Shown piece by piece: positions 41,396-50,912 of a stretch of DNA of 64,000 nucleotides. Both the position numbers and the translations under genes were made by a program. The first letter of the stretch is position 1. Each line of letters begins with the position of its first letter. Source of the DNA: Flavobacteriaceae bacterium GF1 (GTDB lineage: Bacteria > Bacteroidota > Bacteroidia > Flavobacteriales > Flavobacteriaceae); the NCBI GenBank assembly GCA_009797885.1, contig WNKP01000004.1:186001-250000 (forward strand), read 5' to 3'. Below the pieces are notes generated by a model, which was given only the letters and a program-made list of their open reading frames with translations, made no database searches and had not been told where the DNA came from.

Positions 41396-41469
41396 GGCGA
41401 GGTAGCTCAGGTGGTTAGAGCGCAGGATTCATAACCCTGAGGTCGGGAGTTCAAGTCTCCCTCTCGCTA
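41396..41469 (+). tRNA. tRNA-Met (anticodon CAT)
   Basis: A complete 74-nt cloverleaf. Acceptor GGCGAGG pairs with TCTCGCT (G-T at both ends), D-arm GCTC/GAGC, anticodon stem CAGGA/CCCTG with an A-C pair at its inner end and loop TTCATAA, variable AGGTC, and T-arm GGGAG/CTCCC with loop TTCAAGT. The discriminator is A and CCA is not encoded. The anticodon stem lacks the three G-C pairs of initiator tRNA, so this is an elongator Met or a lysidine-modified Ile tRNA; elongator Met is more likely. Confidence 0.93.
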
Positions 41470-41478
41470 CTTTTAAAA

Positions 41479-41510
41479 AAGGCTCTCAAGAAATTGGGAG
41501 CCTTATTGCT
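41479..41510 (+). terminator. Terminator of tRNA-Met
   Basis: AAGGCTCTC and GGGAGCCTT form a 9-bp stem with one G-T pair and an 8-nt loop, 9 bp after the tRNA. Followed by a weakly T-rich stretch. Confidence 0.7.
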
Positions 41511-41516
41511 TTTCAG

Positions 41517-41537
41517 GGTACAACATAGGTACAACAT
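41517..41537. repeat. Tandem direct repeat GGTACAACAT x2
   Basis: Two exact copies of GGTACAACAT (41517-41526 and 41528-41537), 11 bp apart, immediately downstream of the tRNA-Met terminator. Such short direct repeats beside tRNA genes are seen at integration sites of tyrosine recombinases. No integrase gene is present in the window, so this is only a candidate attachment-site remnant. Confidence 0.4.
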
Positions 41538-41653
41538 TCAAAAAGTTTCCATGTTCATCATTTGAAATAGGCAGATTTACCAAGTATTGATTAATAAGGA
41601 CCGGGTAAACCGTGTCCCTAAAAACGTTCAATTCTTAGGACTTCGGCAATCAA

Positions 41654-42349
41654 TTATTTCCCATTGGAAAAACCGATGCGCTGGAAAAAACCATCTTTAT
41701 AGGTATCGCTTATGGGTATTCTTTTGTCTCCAATTTTAATTCTGCTCCGCTCAACGAACTCTATTTTGTCAATAGATACAAGATAGGATTTATGTACCCT
41801 GATGAACCTATCCTTCGGCAAGTATTTTTCCAATTCGCCAAAGGTCTGCAAGGTTAAAATCTTTTTTCTTGGGGTCTGAATATTTCGATAATCTCCCATT
41901 CCTTCTATAAACAAAATGTCGGTAAAGGATATTTTTTCCATCCTGTATTCCGTCTTTACAAATAGGTAATCCTTCTCGTTAATTTCTTTATTATGGAAGT
42001 GGTTAGCGATTTTTTCAATCGCTTTTAGAAACCTCTCGAATCCAAAAGGCTTCAACAAATAATCTGCAATATCCAGTTCATACCCTTGCAATGCATAATT
42101 TTCATAGGCTGTTGTGATGATTACTTTTAGTTGGTTTTCCAGGGTTTTCAATAACTCGATTCCTGTTAAATCATCCATTTCTATGTCAAGAAGAATTAAG
42201 TCCACTTGATTAGATTTTAAGAACGCAAGAGCATCAAGGCCATTATTAAATTCACCAATTAAATTTAGATATGGAATCTTATGAACATAGCCTTTTGTTC
42301 GCTCCATGGCCAACGGTTCATCCTCAATTATAATACAATCAATAATCAT
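41654..42349 (-). CDS. LytTR family response regulator
   Basis: A 231-aa DNA-binding response regulator. The receiver domain starts MIIDCIIIEDEPLAMER and has the phospho-acceptor Asp55 in LILLDIEMDDLTG, with the conserved Lys in YLLKPFGFERFLKAIEK. The C-terminal LytTR domain (about 130-231) has DYLFVKTEYRMEKISFTDILFIEGMGDYRNI and FIRVHKSYLVSIDKI. It overlaps the upstream sensor kinase gene by 4 bp. LytTR proteins bind pairs of short direct repeats; possible targets are the neighbouring ABC permease genes. Confidence 0.94.
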   Translation of the reverse strand: MIIDCIIIEDEPLAMERTKGYVHKIPYLNLIGEFNNGLDALAFLKSNQVDLILLDIEMDDLTGIELLKTLENQLKVIITTAYENYALQGYELDIADYLLKPFGFERFLKAIEKIANHFHNKEINEKDYLFVKTEYRMEKISFTDILFIEGMGDYRNIQTPRKKILTLQTFGELEKYLPKDRFIRVHKSYLVSIDKIEFVERSRIKIGDKRIPISDTYKDGFFQRIGFSNGK

Positions 42350-43389
42350 GGTAGTGCAATTTCCAGTGTTACCTCAAAACAACCGTTTTCGGAAAGGATG
42401 TTCAACTCATAATTATCCTTATACATCAAATCCAACCTGCTCTCAACGGAAGCTAAACCAATACCTCCTTCTTTATTATGCTTACCCATAGGTTTTTCCC
42501 CAACAGTGTTCCTACATTTAAAAAACAACTTACGAGCTGATATTTCAATGCAAAGTCCAATTCCACGATTTTGTTTTTTATCGGCAACGTGCTTAAAAGC
42601 GTTTTCCACAAATACAATAAAAACCATAGGAGCGATGGTAATAGAAGCCGTATCTCCCTTAATGGTAAAATCCACAAACTTTGGATTTATCGATCGTATC
42701 TTTTGAAGATCGATATACTTTTTCAAATACTCGATTTCATCTTCCAAAGGAATCATATCCCTTTCGTTGACACGGTATAACATAAATCGCAACAGGTCGC
42801 CAAGTTTTCTTAAGTAATCGGAAGCGGCCTTAGGATTATTTTCAATTAATACATCAATATTGTTGATGGTGTTGAACAAAAAATGTGGGTTGATTTGGGT
42901 TTTTAAAAGATTAAGCTGGGTCTCTAATGTTTTCCGCTTCAATTCTGCATTCTCCTTGTCTTTTGTCTTTCCATATTCCCACACACGGAATAAGGCTCCA
43001 ATCGCAGAGAAAAAAAGTAATATGGGATATGCAACATAGGAAGAAAGCCAGTCGATTTCAGGAAACAAAAAACTTAAGGAACGTAAAAAAATATACGTTG
43101 CTATAAAAAGTGCGATGACTAAGAGTAAAGTTTCGATAACCTTAGCTCTTTTAAGCACTTTTGGGGCAATGATGTAGTAAACTGCATAAAACCCAAGAGC
43201 ACCAATAAAAACAATTATGAAGTTGCTCAGAATGTTGGTTTTGTAAGTTAACATTTCGAGGTAACCAACACTCTGAGTCTTTATTTGAACAATATTTTGG
43301 AAGAAAAAGATCCAAATAAAAAAAGATACGGTGAATGGGATGGATAGCCAGAACAGAACATGTGCTAAAAACGCTTTGTATTTTTTCAT
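42346..43389 (-). CDS. LytS-type sensor histidine kinase
   Basis: Integral membrane kinase of about 347 aa from the ATG at 43389 (an ATG at 43419 would add ten residues before the first helix). Four N-terminal membrane helices lead to a coiled linker (KDKENAELKRKTLETQLNLLKTQ) and the His_kinase domain with NPHFLFNTINNIDVLIENNP, where the His is the phosphorylation site. The C-terminal ATPase domain has VFIVFVENAFKHV and GIGLASVESRLDLMY. It is the partner of the LytTR regulator encoded 4 bp within its end. The signal is not known. Confidence 0.93.
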   Translation of the reverse strand: MKKYKAFLAHVLFWLSIPFTVSFFIWIFFFQNIVQIKTQSVGYLEMLTYKTNILSNFIIVFIGALGFYAVYYIIAPKVLKRAKVIETLLLVIALFIATYIFLRSLSFLFPEIDWLSSYVAYPILLFFSAIGALFRVWEYGKTKDKENAELKRKTLETQLNLLKTQINPHFLFNTINNIDVLIENNPKAASDYLRKLGDLLRFMLYRVNERDMIPLEDEIEYLKKYIDLQKIRSINPKFVDFTIKGDTASITIAPMVFIVFVENAFKHVADKKQNRGIGLCIEISARKLFFKCRNTVGEKPMGKHNKEGGIGLASVESRLDLMYKDNYELNILSENGCFEVTLEIALP

Positions 43390-43574
43390 TATTTGGCTCT
43401 TTCTTTTCTGGAATAGCATTGGCCTAAGACTATGTTAGACCCAGTATAGTCGAAAAGTCATCGCAAACTGTAAATATTATACAATTCCTATAGCTTTTGT
43501 TTTGACGCTTCGAATAAAACTTTTTGCAATCATTGGGTTCAACAAAACAGTCGGAATGTTATGCAAAATCTACG

Positions 43575-44081
43575 TTAAAACCATATCTCCAATGAAGATA
43601 ATAAATCTTCATCGACAGTGTTCTCGGCTCCTTTTTTTACAAATGTGTACACGATGTAACCTTGGGCATAATTGCCATAAGCTTCATAGGTGTGTAGCAG
43701 TTCCAGGGTTTGCTCGTCTCCTATTTGTAACTCAAAGTTCACTGGAATACCATCTACGGGGTCAAGGGAAAGGATATCGGTTTCCTTTGTCCAATGACCT
43801 TTACCCGTGGAAGATGTATAAGAGCCGTCCTCCAATAATTGCAGTTCATCCCCTAAATAAGCTTCCAAGGATTCAAAGCGCTGTGGAGTACCGTTATTCG
43901 AATTGACCATGATGGCATCCAATCTGGAATAGTCCCCTATAATTGAACTTTCTTCAATGGATTGACCGATTGCTGATTCTTCATCCTTTTCACAGGAAAC
44001 GAAAGATTGAACAATCGCTACTAAACAAAGGGCAACAAAAAGTCCCAAATTTCCCTTTGTGTTTAGATTCGTTTTTTTCAT
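43575..44081 (-). CDS. Lipocalin-like lipoprotein
   Basis: A 168-aa lipoprotein with a long signal ending SFVSCEKDEE (lipidated Cys around residue 30). The mature part begins with an acidic linker and then IIGDYSRLDAIMVNSNNGTP, GDELQLLEDGSYTSSTGKGHWTKETDILSLDP and a terminal YIVYTFVKKG. This pattern (G-x-Y/W start, GTW-like strand, L-D-G-x-Y) resembles the small lipocalin-like domains of Bacteroidota. It lies between the two-component genes and the ABC permease on the same strand, and could be under their control. No specific ligand can be named. Confidence 0.75.
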   Translation of the reverse strand: MKKTNLNTKGNLGLFVALCLVAIVQSFVSCEKDEESAIGQSIEESSIIGDYSRLDAIMVNSNNGTPQRFESLEAYLGDELQLLEDGSYTSSTGKGHWTKETDILSLDPVDGIPVNFELQIGDEQTLELLHTYEAYGNYAQGYIVYTFVKKGAENTVDEDLLSSLEIWF

Positions 44082-44207
44082 GATTTCTAATTTTAATTGT
44101 TACACCAAAATTCAGGAAGTATTTTTCCATTAAAGAATGTAATCTGTGTAACTGGAAATCATATCTGTGAAACTGGAAACCTACTTATCCTTGTTTTCGT
44201 GGGGAAC

Positions 44208-46622
44208 TCACTGTTCGGTTCTCAAACTTTCTACTGGATTTGCCTTAGCGACCCTAATTGATTGAAAGCTGACAGTTAAAAAGGTGATGAGCAAAGCCCC
44301 TGAGATAGCGATAGCAAACACCCACCATGAGACTGCTGTCCTATATTCATAGTTTTCCAACCATCGTTTCATAGCGAAGTGGATTATAGGAGTCGCTATA
44401 AAGCTTGAAATTACTACCAATTGCATGAAATCCTTGGATAGCATTTTCCACAAATCAAGTATTGAGGCACCCAAAACTTTTCGCACACCGATTTCCTTTG
44501 TTCGTTGTTCTCCCAAAAAGGAGACAAGACCATAAAGGCCAAGACAACTTATCAAAATCGCAAACACTGTAAATACCCCAGCTAAACTCCCCAATCGTTG
44601 TTCAGATTCGAACTTAAGTCCATATTCCTCATCCACAAACTTGTAATCAAAGTTGGCAGAGGGAACAACCTTGGCGAATACAGCTTCTATTCCAGATATT
44701 GCCTGACTCACCGTCGATTGTGGTTTCAATTTGATAACAATGTGGTTGACCCTGTCATACTCAATCCAGAACAGGGCCTGTTTCACGGGTTCATACGGCG
44801 ATTGCATGACCATATCCTTAGCTACCCCAATAATCTCGAAACGTTCGTTTCCCGTGGTCATAAAACTCCCCACCGGGTTTTCCAATCCCATATACTCTTT
44901 TGCGGTCTCATTAATAATTACCGATATAAGGGAATCTGAAGCAAACTTCCGTGAAAAGTCCCTTCCTTCCAAGAACTGCCACCCTACCGTATTTCCATAA
45001 TCATGGGTTACCCTTAGGAGTGCAAAACTACTTTCTTGCTCTGGGTCTTTTCCGGGCCAGTTGAACCCACCCACATTATTATGGACCCCGGTCAAAGGGG
45101 AAGAAGATTGTGCCATTTCTTCCACAAACCCTGTATTTATAAGTTCGTTGCGCAGCAGATTATATTTACCAAAATATTCGGGATCGTTCATTTCTACCGT
45201 AATAAGGTTGTTCCTATCATATCCAATGGGCCTATCCTTGGTAAACGCTATTTGGTTAAAAACAACGACAGTCCCTATCGCCAACATTATGGAAACAACA
45301 AGCTGGAACACTACTAGGATTTTCCTAGGAACTTCTGAATAAGCCCCTCCCTTGAAAGTACCTTTCAATACCTTTATGGGACGGAAGGAAGAAAGATATA
45401 ATGCGGGATAACTTCCGGCCAATAATCCTGTAATACCTGTAAAGGAAAATATTGCTGTCCAAAAGATTAGGTTGCTCCAGGGAATACGTATATCCTTGCC
45501 AACAAGATCATTGAACCACGGCAGGGAAATTAGGACAAGTAAAAATGCTATGAATATGGCAAAGCATGATGTTAATAGCGATTCACCCAAGAACTGAGTA
45601 ATCAATTGATTTTTATGGGCTCCAACGGACTTTCTCACACCAACTTCCTTGGAACGTTTTTCAGCACGTGCCGTGCTCAAATTCATGAAATTGATACACG
45701 CCAACAGTAGCACGAATATACCAATGACGGTAAAAAGCCATACGAATGTGATACGGCCTTTTGTTGGTTTGCCCAGTTCGTCAAATTCGGAATATAGGTG
45801 CCATTTGTCCATGGGATAGGCGAATGGATGCAAATTGGATTCCTCGTAATAATCCCTGTTTGCTGGAGGGCCATATTGGGTGTACAGCTTTTCGAGTGCA
45901 TTGTTGGCAGCCTCAAGACTGATGCCAGGTCTTAATTGCACATATAGTTGAAAAGACCAATCCCCCCAAATCGTTTTTAGATTGGCGAACCGTTCGGGTT
46001 CCTTGGCTTCCAAAAGGTTCCAATTTGCAAAGAACTTGACATTCTCAAAACTATTGTTTTTTGGTAAATCCGAATAAACACCCTTTACCACGACATCCAT
46101 TTGGTTATTGACTTTTATGGACTTTCCAACAGGGTCTGTCTTCCCGAATATGGCAAAAGCCGCCGATTCAGAGAGGACCAGGGCATTCAATTCTTCAAGA
46201 CTAGCAAGAGAACCTCGCACCATGTTCAACGAGAGCATATCCAACGCACCACCTTCAATGAATTGCCCTGTATGCGAGTAGTTTTTCCCTGAGTTGGTAA
46301 GCACATGGTTTCCTACCCAACTTGCGCGTATCACCTGTTCAAAATAATCAGGATAATTCTCTTTTATAACAGTTCCCATTATATAAATAGTAGAAGGAAA
46401 CGAGTTTAATTCCCCAGTGTTCTGGTTGATATTACGATTATATATCTGGGCTATTTTGTCATGGTTATCGTGATATGTGTTGAACGTCAATTCGTCCAAG
46501 ACCCATAGGCCGATCACAATGACCACGGCCATTCCAAAGGATAGCCCACCTATGTTGATGATAGCGTAGCGCCTGTCGCGCTTTAGATTTCGCCAAGCTA
46601 TTTTCAGATAGTTTTTTATCAT
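44208..46622 (-). CDS. ABC transporter permease, MacB/FtsX type (two FtsX domains)
   Basis: An 804-aa membrane protein starting MIKNYLKIAWRNLKRDRRYAIINIGGLSFGMAVVIVIGLWV. It has the layout helix, MacB-like periplasmic domain, three helices (FtsX domain 1 with TARAEKRSKEVGVRKSVGAHKNQLI), a second helix, a second periplasmic domain and a final FtsX domain (GEQRTKEIGVRKVLGAS). The ERxxEIGxRKxxGA motif, repeated twice, contacts the ATPase in MacB and LolCDE systems. No ATPase gene is adjacent. It may act with an unlinked ATPase in mechanotransmission or peptide export. Divergent from a paralogue at 47122, next to the LytS/LytTR pair. Confidence 0.92.
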   Translation of the reverse strand: MIKNYLKIAWRNLKRDRRYAIINIGGLSFGMAVVIVIGLWVLDELTFNTYHDNHDKIAQIYNRNINQNTGELNSFPSTIYIMGTVIKENYPDYFEQVIRASWVGNHVLTNSGKNYSHTGQFIEGGALDMLSLNMVRGSLASLEELNALVLSESAAFAIFGKTDPVGKSIKVNNQMDVVVKGVYSDLPKNNSFENVKFFANWNLLEAKEPERFANLKTIWGDWSFQLYVQLRPGISLEAANNALEKLYTQYGPPANRDYYEESNLHPFAYPMDKWHLYSEFDELGKPTKGRITFVWLFTVIGIFVLLLACINFMNLSTARAEKRSKEVGVRKSVGAHKNQLITQFLGESLLTSCFAIFIAFLLVLISLPWFNDLVGKDIRIPWSNLIFWTAIFSFTGITGLLAGSYPALYLSSFRPIKVLKGTFKGGAYSEVPRKILVVFQLVVSIMLAIGTVVVFNQIAFTKDRPIGYDRNNLITVEMNDPEYFGKYNLLRNELINTGFVEEMAQSSSPLTGVHNNVGGFNWPGKDPEQESSFALLRVTHDYGNTVGWQFLEGRDFSRKFASDSLISVIINETAKEYMGLENPVGSFMTTGNERFEIIGVAKDMVMQSPYEPVKQALFWIEYDRVNHIVIKLKPQSTVSQAISGIEAVFAKVVPSANFDYKFVDEEYGLKFESEQRLGSLAGVFTVFAILISCLGLYGLVSFLGEQRTKEIGVRKVLGASILDLWKMLSKDFMQLVVISSFIATPIIHFAMKRWLENYEYRTAVSWWVFAIAISGALLITFLTVSFQSIRVAKANPVESLRTEQ

Positions 46623-47121
46623 GAGAACATGTTTTGATTGAATTTTATTTTCTCTTCATGAGAAGGGATGCATCTCCTTAAATGACATCCAGATTCTTAA
46701 AAATGGGAATTGCATTGAAACGATGAAAAAGGAATCCGTGAATCAGGGAATCATGTCCATGAAATAGGGAAGAAAAACCTGGGTTCTTAAAACGGCGAGT
46801 TATTGAGACTTTTTGAAGTGAATTAGTAGATTCCCTAAAAACGTTCTTATTGTAGGACGTCGCTATTCGTCGAATCCAATACGTAACACGTAATACAATA
46901 CTTTTAGCAAAACGGCTTGTAAAATTAATGGACATTGACTGTAAACATTCTTTACAGCAAGATTAATCCATAGGCAAGTTTTTAATCGTAAGTAATTGAT
47001 TTTAAGATTATTATAATCTTGGCATAATATAGGTGGACTTTTAAACCATACGGGGTTTATTTTTCAATTTCCGGAGTTGACCAATACTATTTTGCCCATC
47101 TATCAGTATAAATCACATACC
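46623..47121. other. Intergenic region between divergent permease genes
   Basis: 499 bp with no convincing gene. It contains a low-complexity stretch around 46868-46910 built on ACGTAA/TACGTAAC units and the inverted repeat at 47004-47020. A minus-strand frame of 85 codons (46678-46935) lacks a recognisable product and good composition. Both flanking permease genes must have their promoters here, but I find no clean TAnnTTTG match. Confidence 0.6.
47004..47020. promoter_or_regulatory. Inverted repeat AAGATTA-TTA-TAATCTT
   Basis: A perfect 7-bp inverted repeat with a 3-bp centre, about 100 bp before the permease start codon at 47122. Its size and position suit a dimeric regulator. No regulator is assigned. 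Confidence 0.4.
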
Positions 47122-49572
47122 ATGTACAAAAACTACATCAAAACAGCTTGGAGGAATTTAAAGAAAAACGTTATGTTCTCCTCAATTAATATTCTTGGAT
47201 TGGGGATGGGCATTGCCTGCTTTACCCTTTTTCTTCTTTTTGCATTGAACGAGTTCAATTACAATCGCTTTCATACGAACGCGGATAGAATTTATAGGGT
47301 GTATGAATGGACGGAAGGAATAAAAGGAAGGACTCCACAGGGTTTTGCTTCTGCCTACACGCCATTAGGTCCCTCAATGAAGTCGGATTTTACCGATATA
47401 GAACATTTTGTTCGGGTTTATCGGGATGAAGAAAAATTCTTCAAAATAGGTACCGAAATAAGTCAAAGTGAGATTTCTTATGCTGACCCTGAACTCTTTA
47501 AAGTGTTTTCCTTTGAAATTCTTGAAGGCAATAGTTCAGATCCATTAGGCGACCCAAATAATATAGTTCTTACTGAAAATGAAGCAATCCGGTTGTTTGG
47601 CTCTAAAAACGCTATTGGACAAACCCTTGAAATTAAAACTGAAGACAGTTTTGTCCCGTTCAAGGTATCGGCGGTGGCAGAGAACATTCCAAGTAACTCG
47701 TCAATCCAATTCAGCGCTTTGGGGAGTTATGAATATTTCCTATCCACGGGACTGGGCAAACAGACAATCAACAATTGGGATATGGGTATCAATAGCGAAA
47801 CTTATGTTCAACTGAGTGAACAAAGTACTTTAATGGCTCAGCCAGAACGCATTGCAAAATTCAGGAAAAAGTACTATCCCAATGAAGAAAATCAGGCGAA
47901 GGAAATGGGTATATGGGATGGAAAAGGAGCATTTCCGATAAGTTTTCAACTACAACCTTTGGCAGAGGTTCACACCAATCCAAAGATCGATGGGATTGCC
48001 GATACCGTTGAACCCAAAAATATCTGGTTATTGATTGGTATAGCATCTGGAATATTGTTGATAGCCTGCATTAATTTTACAACTTTGTCCATTGGCCGTT
48101 CAGCTAAAAGGGTCAAGGAAATCGGATTAAGAAAGGTAATAGGTGGCAAAAGGAAACAGCTTCTCTACCAGTTTCTTTCCGAGTCCATACTCTTGAGTTT
48201 TCTTGCAGGGTTCTTGGGCCTTCTTATATTATTCTTGGTACTACCAATGTTCAATACCCTGGCGGAAACGAGCCTACAATTTTCATTTACCCAATTTCCT
48301 GAGTTTGCACTATATGTTGCTTTACTAGTTTTGTTGACCGGAATACTCGCCGGTACCTATCCTGCCTTTATCATGTCAGGACTCAGACCTGCTTTGGCCT
48401 TAAAGAATAACATAAAACTGAGCGGATCAAACCTCTTTACTAAATCCTTGGTTACGTTTCAGTTTGTTTTGTCGATTGCTCTTGGTGTTTCCACGTATAT
48501 TATCCTCCAGCAATTGAATTTTATGCGATCGAAAGACCTTGGCTTTGAAAAAGAAAACGTTTTGGTAGTCGACGCAACCGGAACCGATGCTAGACGTATT
48601 TACCCGTTGTTAAAGCAGGAGTTGGCTACCACTAATTACATTAAAGGAATTACCGCTTCCGAAATGGGAATGGGTGCGCAACAGGGTACAATGCGTTTGT
48701 TCTTCGAATATGGCGATAAAAGTGGGCCTGTTGTGACTTATCCTGTTGATACGGATTTTGTAGACGTATTGGGTATGCAAATGGTATCAGGTAGAAGTTT
48801 CAATCCACGATTCGCGTCCGACTCCCTAAATTCTGTTATTGTAAATGAGGCATTTTTAAAGGAATATAATATCCCTCGGCAAGAGGCTATTGGAAAACTA
48901 GTTCTGGATAGAGTTCCGATTCCGAATGGGGAAATTAAGACACGTGCTATTATTGGGGTCATTAAGGATTTCAACTTTGGGGCATTGAGCAAAGGGGTGG
49001 AACCACAGATTTTTATCCAGCCGGCATCTCTAAATGCCCGAAAAATATATATCAGGTTGAATTCCAAGAATATTTCAAAATCAATTTCATTGATTGGCTC
49101 AAAATGGAGAGACGCTTCTGGTAATTTACCTTTTCAATACGCTTTTCTTGATAAGAATTTTGAAAGTTTTTATAAAAACGAAGAACGGTGGGGTCGAATT
49201 TCGGGTAGTGCCGGATTAACTGCAATTTTTCTAGCATGTCTTGGCTTGTTTGGTCTTACTGCTCTTTCCGCGGTAAAACGGACCAAGGAAATCGGAATAC
49301 GAAAAGTATTGGGGGCCTCGTCATCGTCTGTCGCAAAATTATTATCCAAAGAATTCACAAAACTGGTGCTATTTGCAATATTAATTGCTTCGCCCATCGT
49401 CTGGTATGTAATGAATAAATGGCTTCAGGATTACGCCTACAGAATTAACATAGATTGGTGGGTGTTTATTGGGGCCGGTGCTTTGGCTATTGGCATAGCA
49501 TTATTTACAGTAAGCTTTCAAGCAATTAAAGCTGCTAATACCAACCCTGTAAAAAGTTTAATGTCAGAGTAG
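47122..49572 (+). CDS. ABC transporter permease, MacB/FtsX type (two FtsX domains)
   Basis: An 816-aa paralogue of the 44208-46622 protein. The ATG at 47122 (MYKNYIKTAWRNLKKN) matches the family start; a TTG 45 bp upstream is not needed. It has the two-fold arrangement with SIGRSAKRVKEIGLRKVIGGKRKQLLYQFLSES in the first half and SAVKRTKEIGIRKVLGASSSSVAKLLSKEF in the second, each preceded or followed by three membrane helices, and two MacB-like periplasmic domains. No ATPase gene is near. Its sequence identity with the neighbour is moderate, so the pair is old. Followed by a weak hairpin. Confidence 0.92.
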   Translation: MYKNYIKTAWRNLKKNVMFSSINILGLGMGIACFTLFLLFALNEFNYNRFHTNADRIYRVYEWTEGIKGRTPQGFASAYTPLGPSMKSDFTDIEHFVRVYRDEEKFFKIGTEISQSEISYADPELFKVFSFEILEGNSSDPLGDPNNIVLTENEAIRLFGSKNAIGQTLEIKTEDSFVPFKVSAVAENIPSNSSIQFSALGSYEYFLSTGLGKQTINNWDMGINSETYVQLSEQSTLMAQPERIAKFRKKYYPNEENQAKEMGIWDGKGAFPISFQLQPLAEVHTNPKIDGIADTVEPKNIWLLIGIASGILLIACINFTTLSIGRSAKRVKEIGLRKVIGGKRKQLLYQFLSESILLSFLAGFLGLLILFLVLPMFNTLAETSLQFSFTQFPEFALYVALLVLLTGILAGTYPAFIMSGLRPALALKNNIKLSGSNLFTKSLVTFQFVLSIALGVSTYIILQQLNFMRSKDLGFEKENVLVVDATGTDARRIYPLLKQELATTNYIKGITASEMGMGAQQGTMRLFFEYGDKSGPVVTYPVDTDFVDVLGMQMVSGRSFNPRFASDSLNSVIVNEAFLKEYNIPRQEAIGKLVLDRVPIPNGEIKTRAIIGVIKDFNFGALSKGVEPQIFIQPASLNARKIYIRLNSKNISKSISLIGSKWRDASGNLPFQYAFLDKNFESFYKNEERWGRISGSAGLTAIFLACLGLFGLTALSAVKRTKEIGIRKVLGASSSSVAKLLSKEFTKLVLFAILIASPIVWYVMNKWLQDYAYRINIDWWVFIGAGALAIGIALFTVSFQAIKAANTNPVKSLMSE

Positions 49573-49581
49573 CACCATAAA

Positions 49582-49607
49582 AAGGCCGTTTTGATTGGAC
49601 TGGCCTT
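49582..49607 (+). terminator. Possible terminator hairpin
   Basis: AAGGCC and GGCCTT form a 6-bp stem around a 14-nt loop, 9 bp after the permease stop. No T-run follows. Confidence 0.35.
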
Positions 49608-49806
49608 ACAGCATAAACTCCAAGTGGTTTAAAAGTCCTTTTTACGGTCTCGTTTAGTAGTTTCGTGAATAGACCTTTTGTGGGACAGCATCATATATTT
49701 TCTGTTTCATTCTTTATTTTGATTTCAACTGATTACAAAGAGTGAAAAATCTTTTTTTACAATAACCTACCTACCAATGATTAGCTGCCAACGAGAGCAG
49801 GGGCCA

Positions 49807-50586
49807 TTATTCTTTTAAAGCAATATCCTGGCTAATAGCATTGGCAAAATCAAATATCTGGGATAGGTCATTCACATCTTTGATGTTCAAGGATTTTTTC
49901 TTGATCAGCGCTGCGATCTGAATTTTCTCACTTTCAGCGAAAAAATCAATCAATTTCGATTTTTTGGTCGGAATTTGACTTGCAATATTGGTAACCAGGT
50001 CCAAAGCATAAAGTTCCGTACGGTGCACGAATTTACTCGGTACATCCAGCATAAAGGAATTCGCAGCCTTTTTTCCCTCTTTATAGGTCACCAAGGGTCT
50101 CTCCATAAGTTGATATTTGTCCCCTTTGCTTTTGGTCAATAGATATTCGTCATGCCGATTCCCTTTTTTATCCATAAACGCGACAAACTTCAACTCATCC
50201 TGATTGTCAAAAACAAATTTTAGGTTTTTATCCTTAACCAACACTTTCGCTATCTCGTCGGGGGAATTCCCTTTTTTGATTTCCAACTCTTTAGTAAAAC
50301 CGTTATACCTGACATAAAAGGTGCCTGCAAGTTCTTCCCCATAAAACAAAGAACCTTTTTGAAAAGCATCCACGACATAAGGGCTTCCCAGAACATCCGA
50401 GATTTGGGTAGTTGTACCCTGGGCACTTGTTGATTTTAGATCGGCAAAAGTAAAGAAGTTGGAAGGAACCCTGGTTTCAGTATACCCAACAACACTTGCT
50501 TCGCAAGCGGCATGTACCGTATTTTGTGCGTAAATCGTCGTACTGCCAAAAATGGCCAGTACCCCGAGGATTAGTGTATTTTTCAT
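49807..50586 (-). CDS. Secreted protein of unknown function
   Basis: A 259-aa exported protein with signal peptide MKNTLILGVLAIFGSTTIYAQ. The mature protein has VPSNFFTFADLKSTSAQGTTTQISDVLGSPYVVDAFQKGSLFYGEELAGTFYVRYNGFTKELEIKKG, then a charged beta-rich middle (NLKFVFDNQDELKFVAFMDKKGNRHDEYLL) and a Lys-rich helical end. This resembles a family of conserved secreted proteins of Flavobacteriaceae without known function. It stands alone between the permease and the mannonate dehydratase. I do not recognise a domain. Confidence 0.8.
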   Translation of the reverse strand: MKNTLILGVLAIFGSTTIYAQNTVHAACEASVVGYTETRVPSNFFTFADLKSTSAQGTTTQISDVLGSPYVVDAFQKGSLFYGEELAGTFYVRYNGFTKELEIKKGNSPDEIAKVLVKDKNLKFVFDNQDELKFVAFMDKKGNRHDEYLLTKSKGDKYQLMERPLVTYKEGKKAANSFMLDVPSKFVHRTELYALDLVTNIASQIPTKKSKLIDFFAESEKIQIAALIKKKSLNIKDVNDLSQIFDFANAISQDIALKE

Positions 50587-50912
50587 CGTAAGTAGTTTTG
50601 AATTAGCGACTTGCCTAAAGTTAAGCGTTTGTTTTTGTGGAGAGTCAGAAAAATTAAATAATTTACTAAAAAGAAGTTTTTTTTGTTGATTTAATAGTTT
50701 TTAAAATTAAAACTTAAGGTATATTCATATTTTCAATCATTTTGTTGCCTACTCTTGAATTTAGTTTTTTGAAGGACTAAATGTCCCTCTTTCCTGCCGG
50801 TTTGCATTTCATGGGAAATGAAGTACCCAAAAACCTGCCCTAAAAGCCCTTATTAAAACACTTGAACAAAAGTTGCGCAATTCCCTTATTGAAGTAGGGA
50901 TATTATTGTATA
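50587..50912. other. AT-rich intergenic region with a short hairpin
   Basis: 326 bp, strongly AT-rich around 50650-50720, with no gene. At 50882-50900 TCCCT and AGGGA form a 5-bp stem just after the mannonate dehydratase stop (minus strand), a weak terminator candidate without a T-run. Confidence 0.4.

Noticed and set aside
46678-46935. 85-codon minus-strand frame between the permease genes
   Set aside because: Low-complexity DNA (ACGTAA-type units) within the frame, no signal or domain, and no good start context. Most likely chance.
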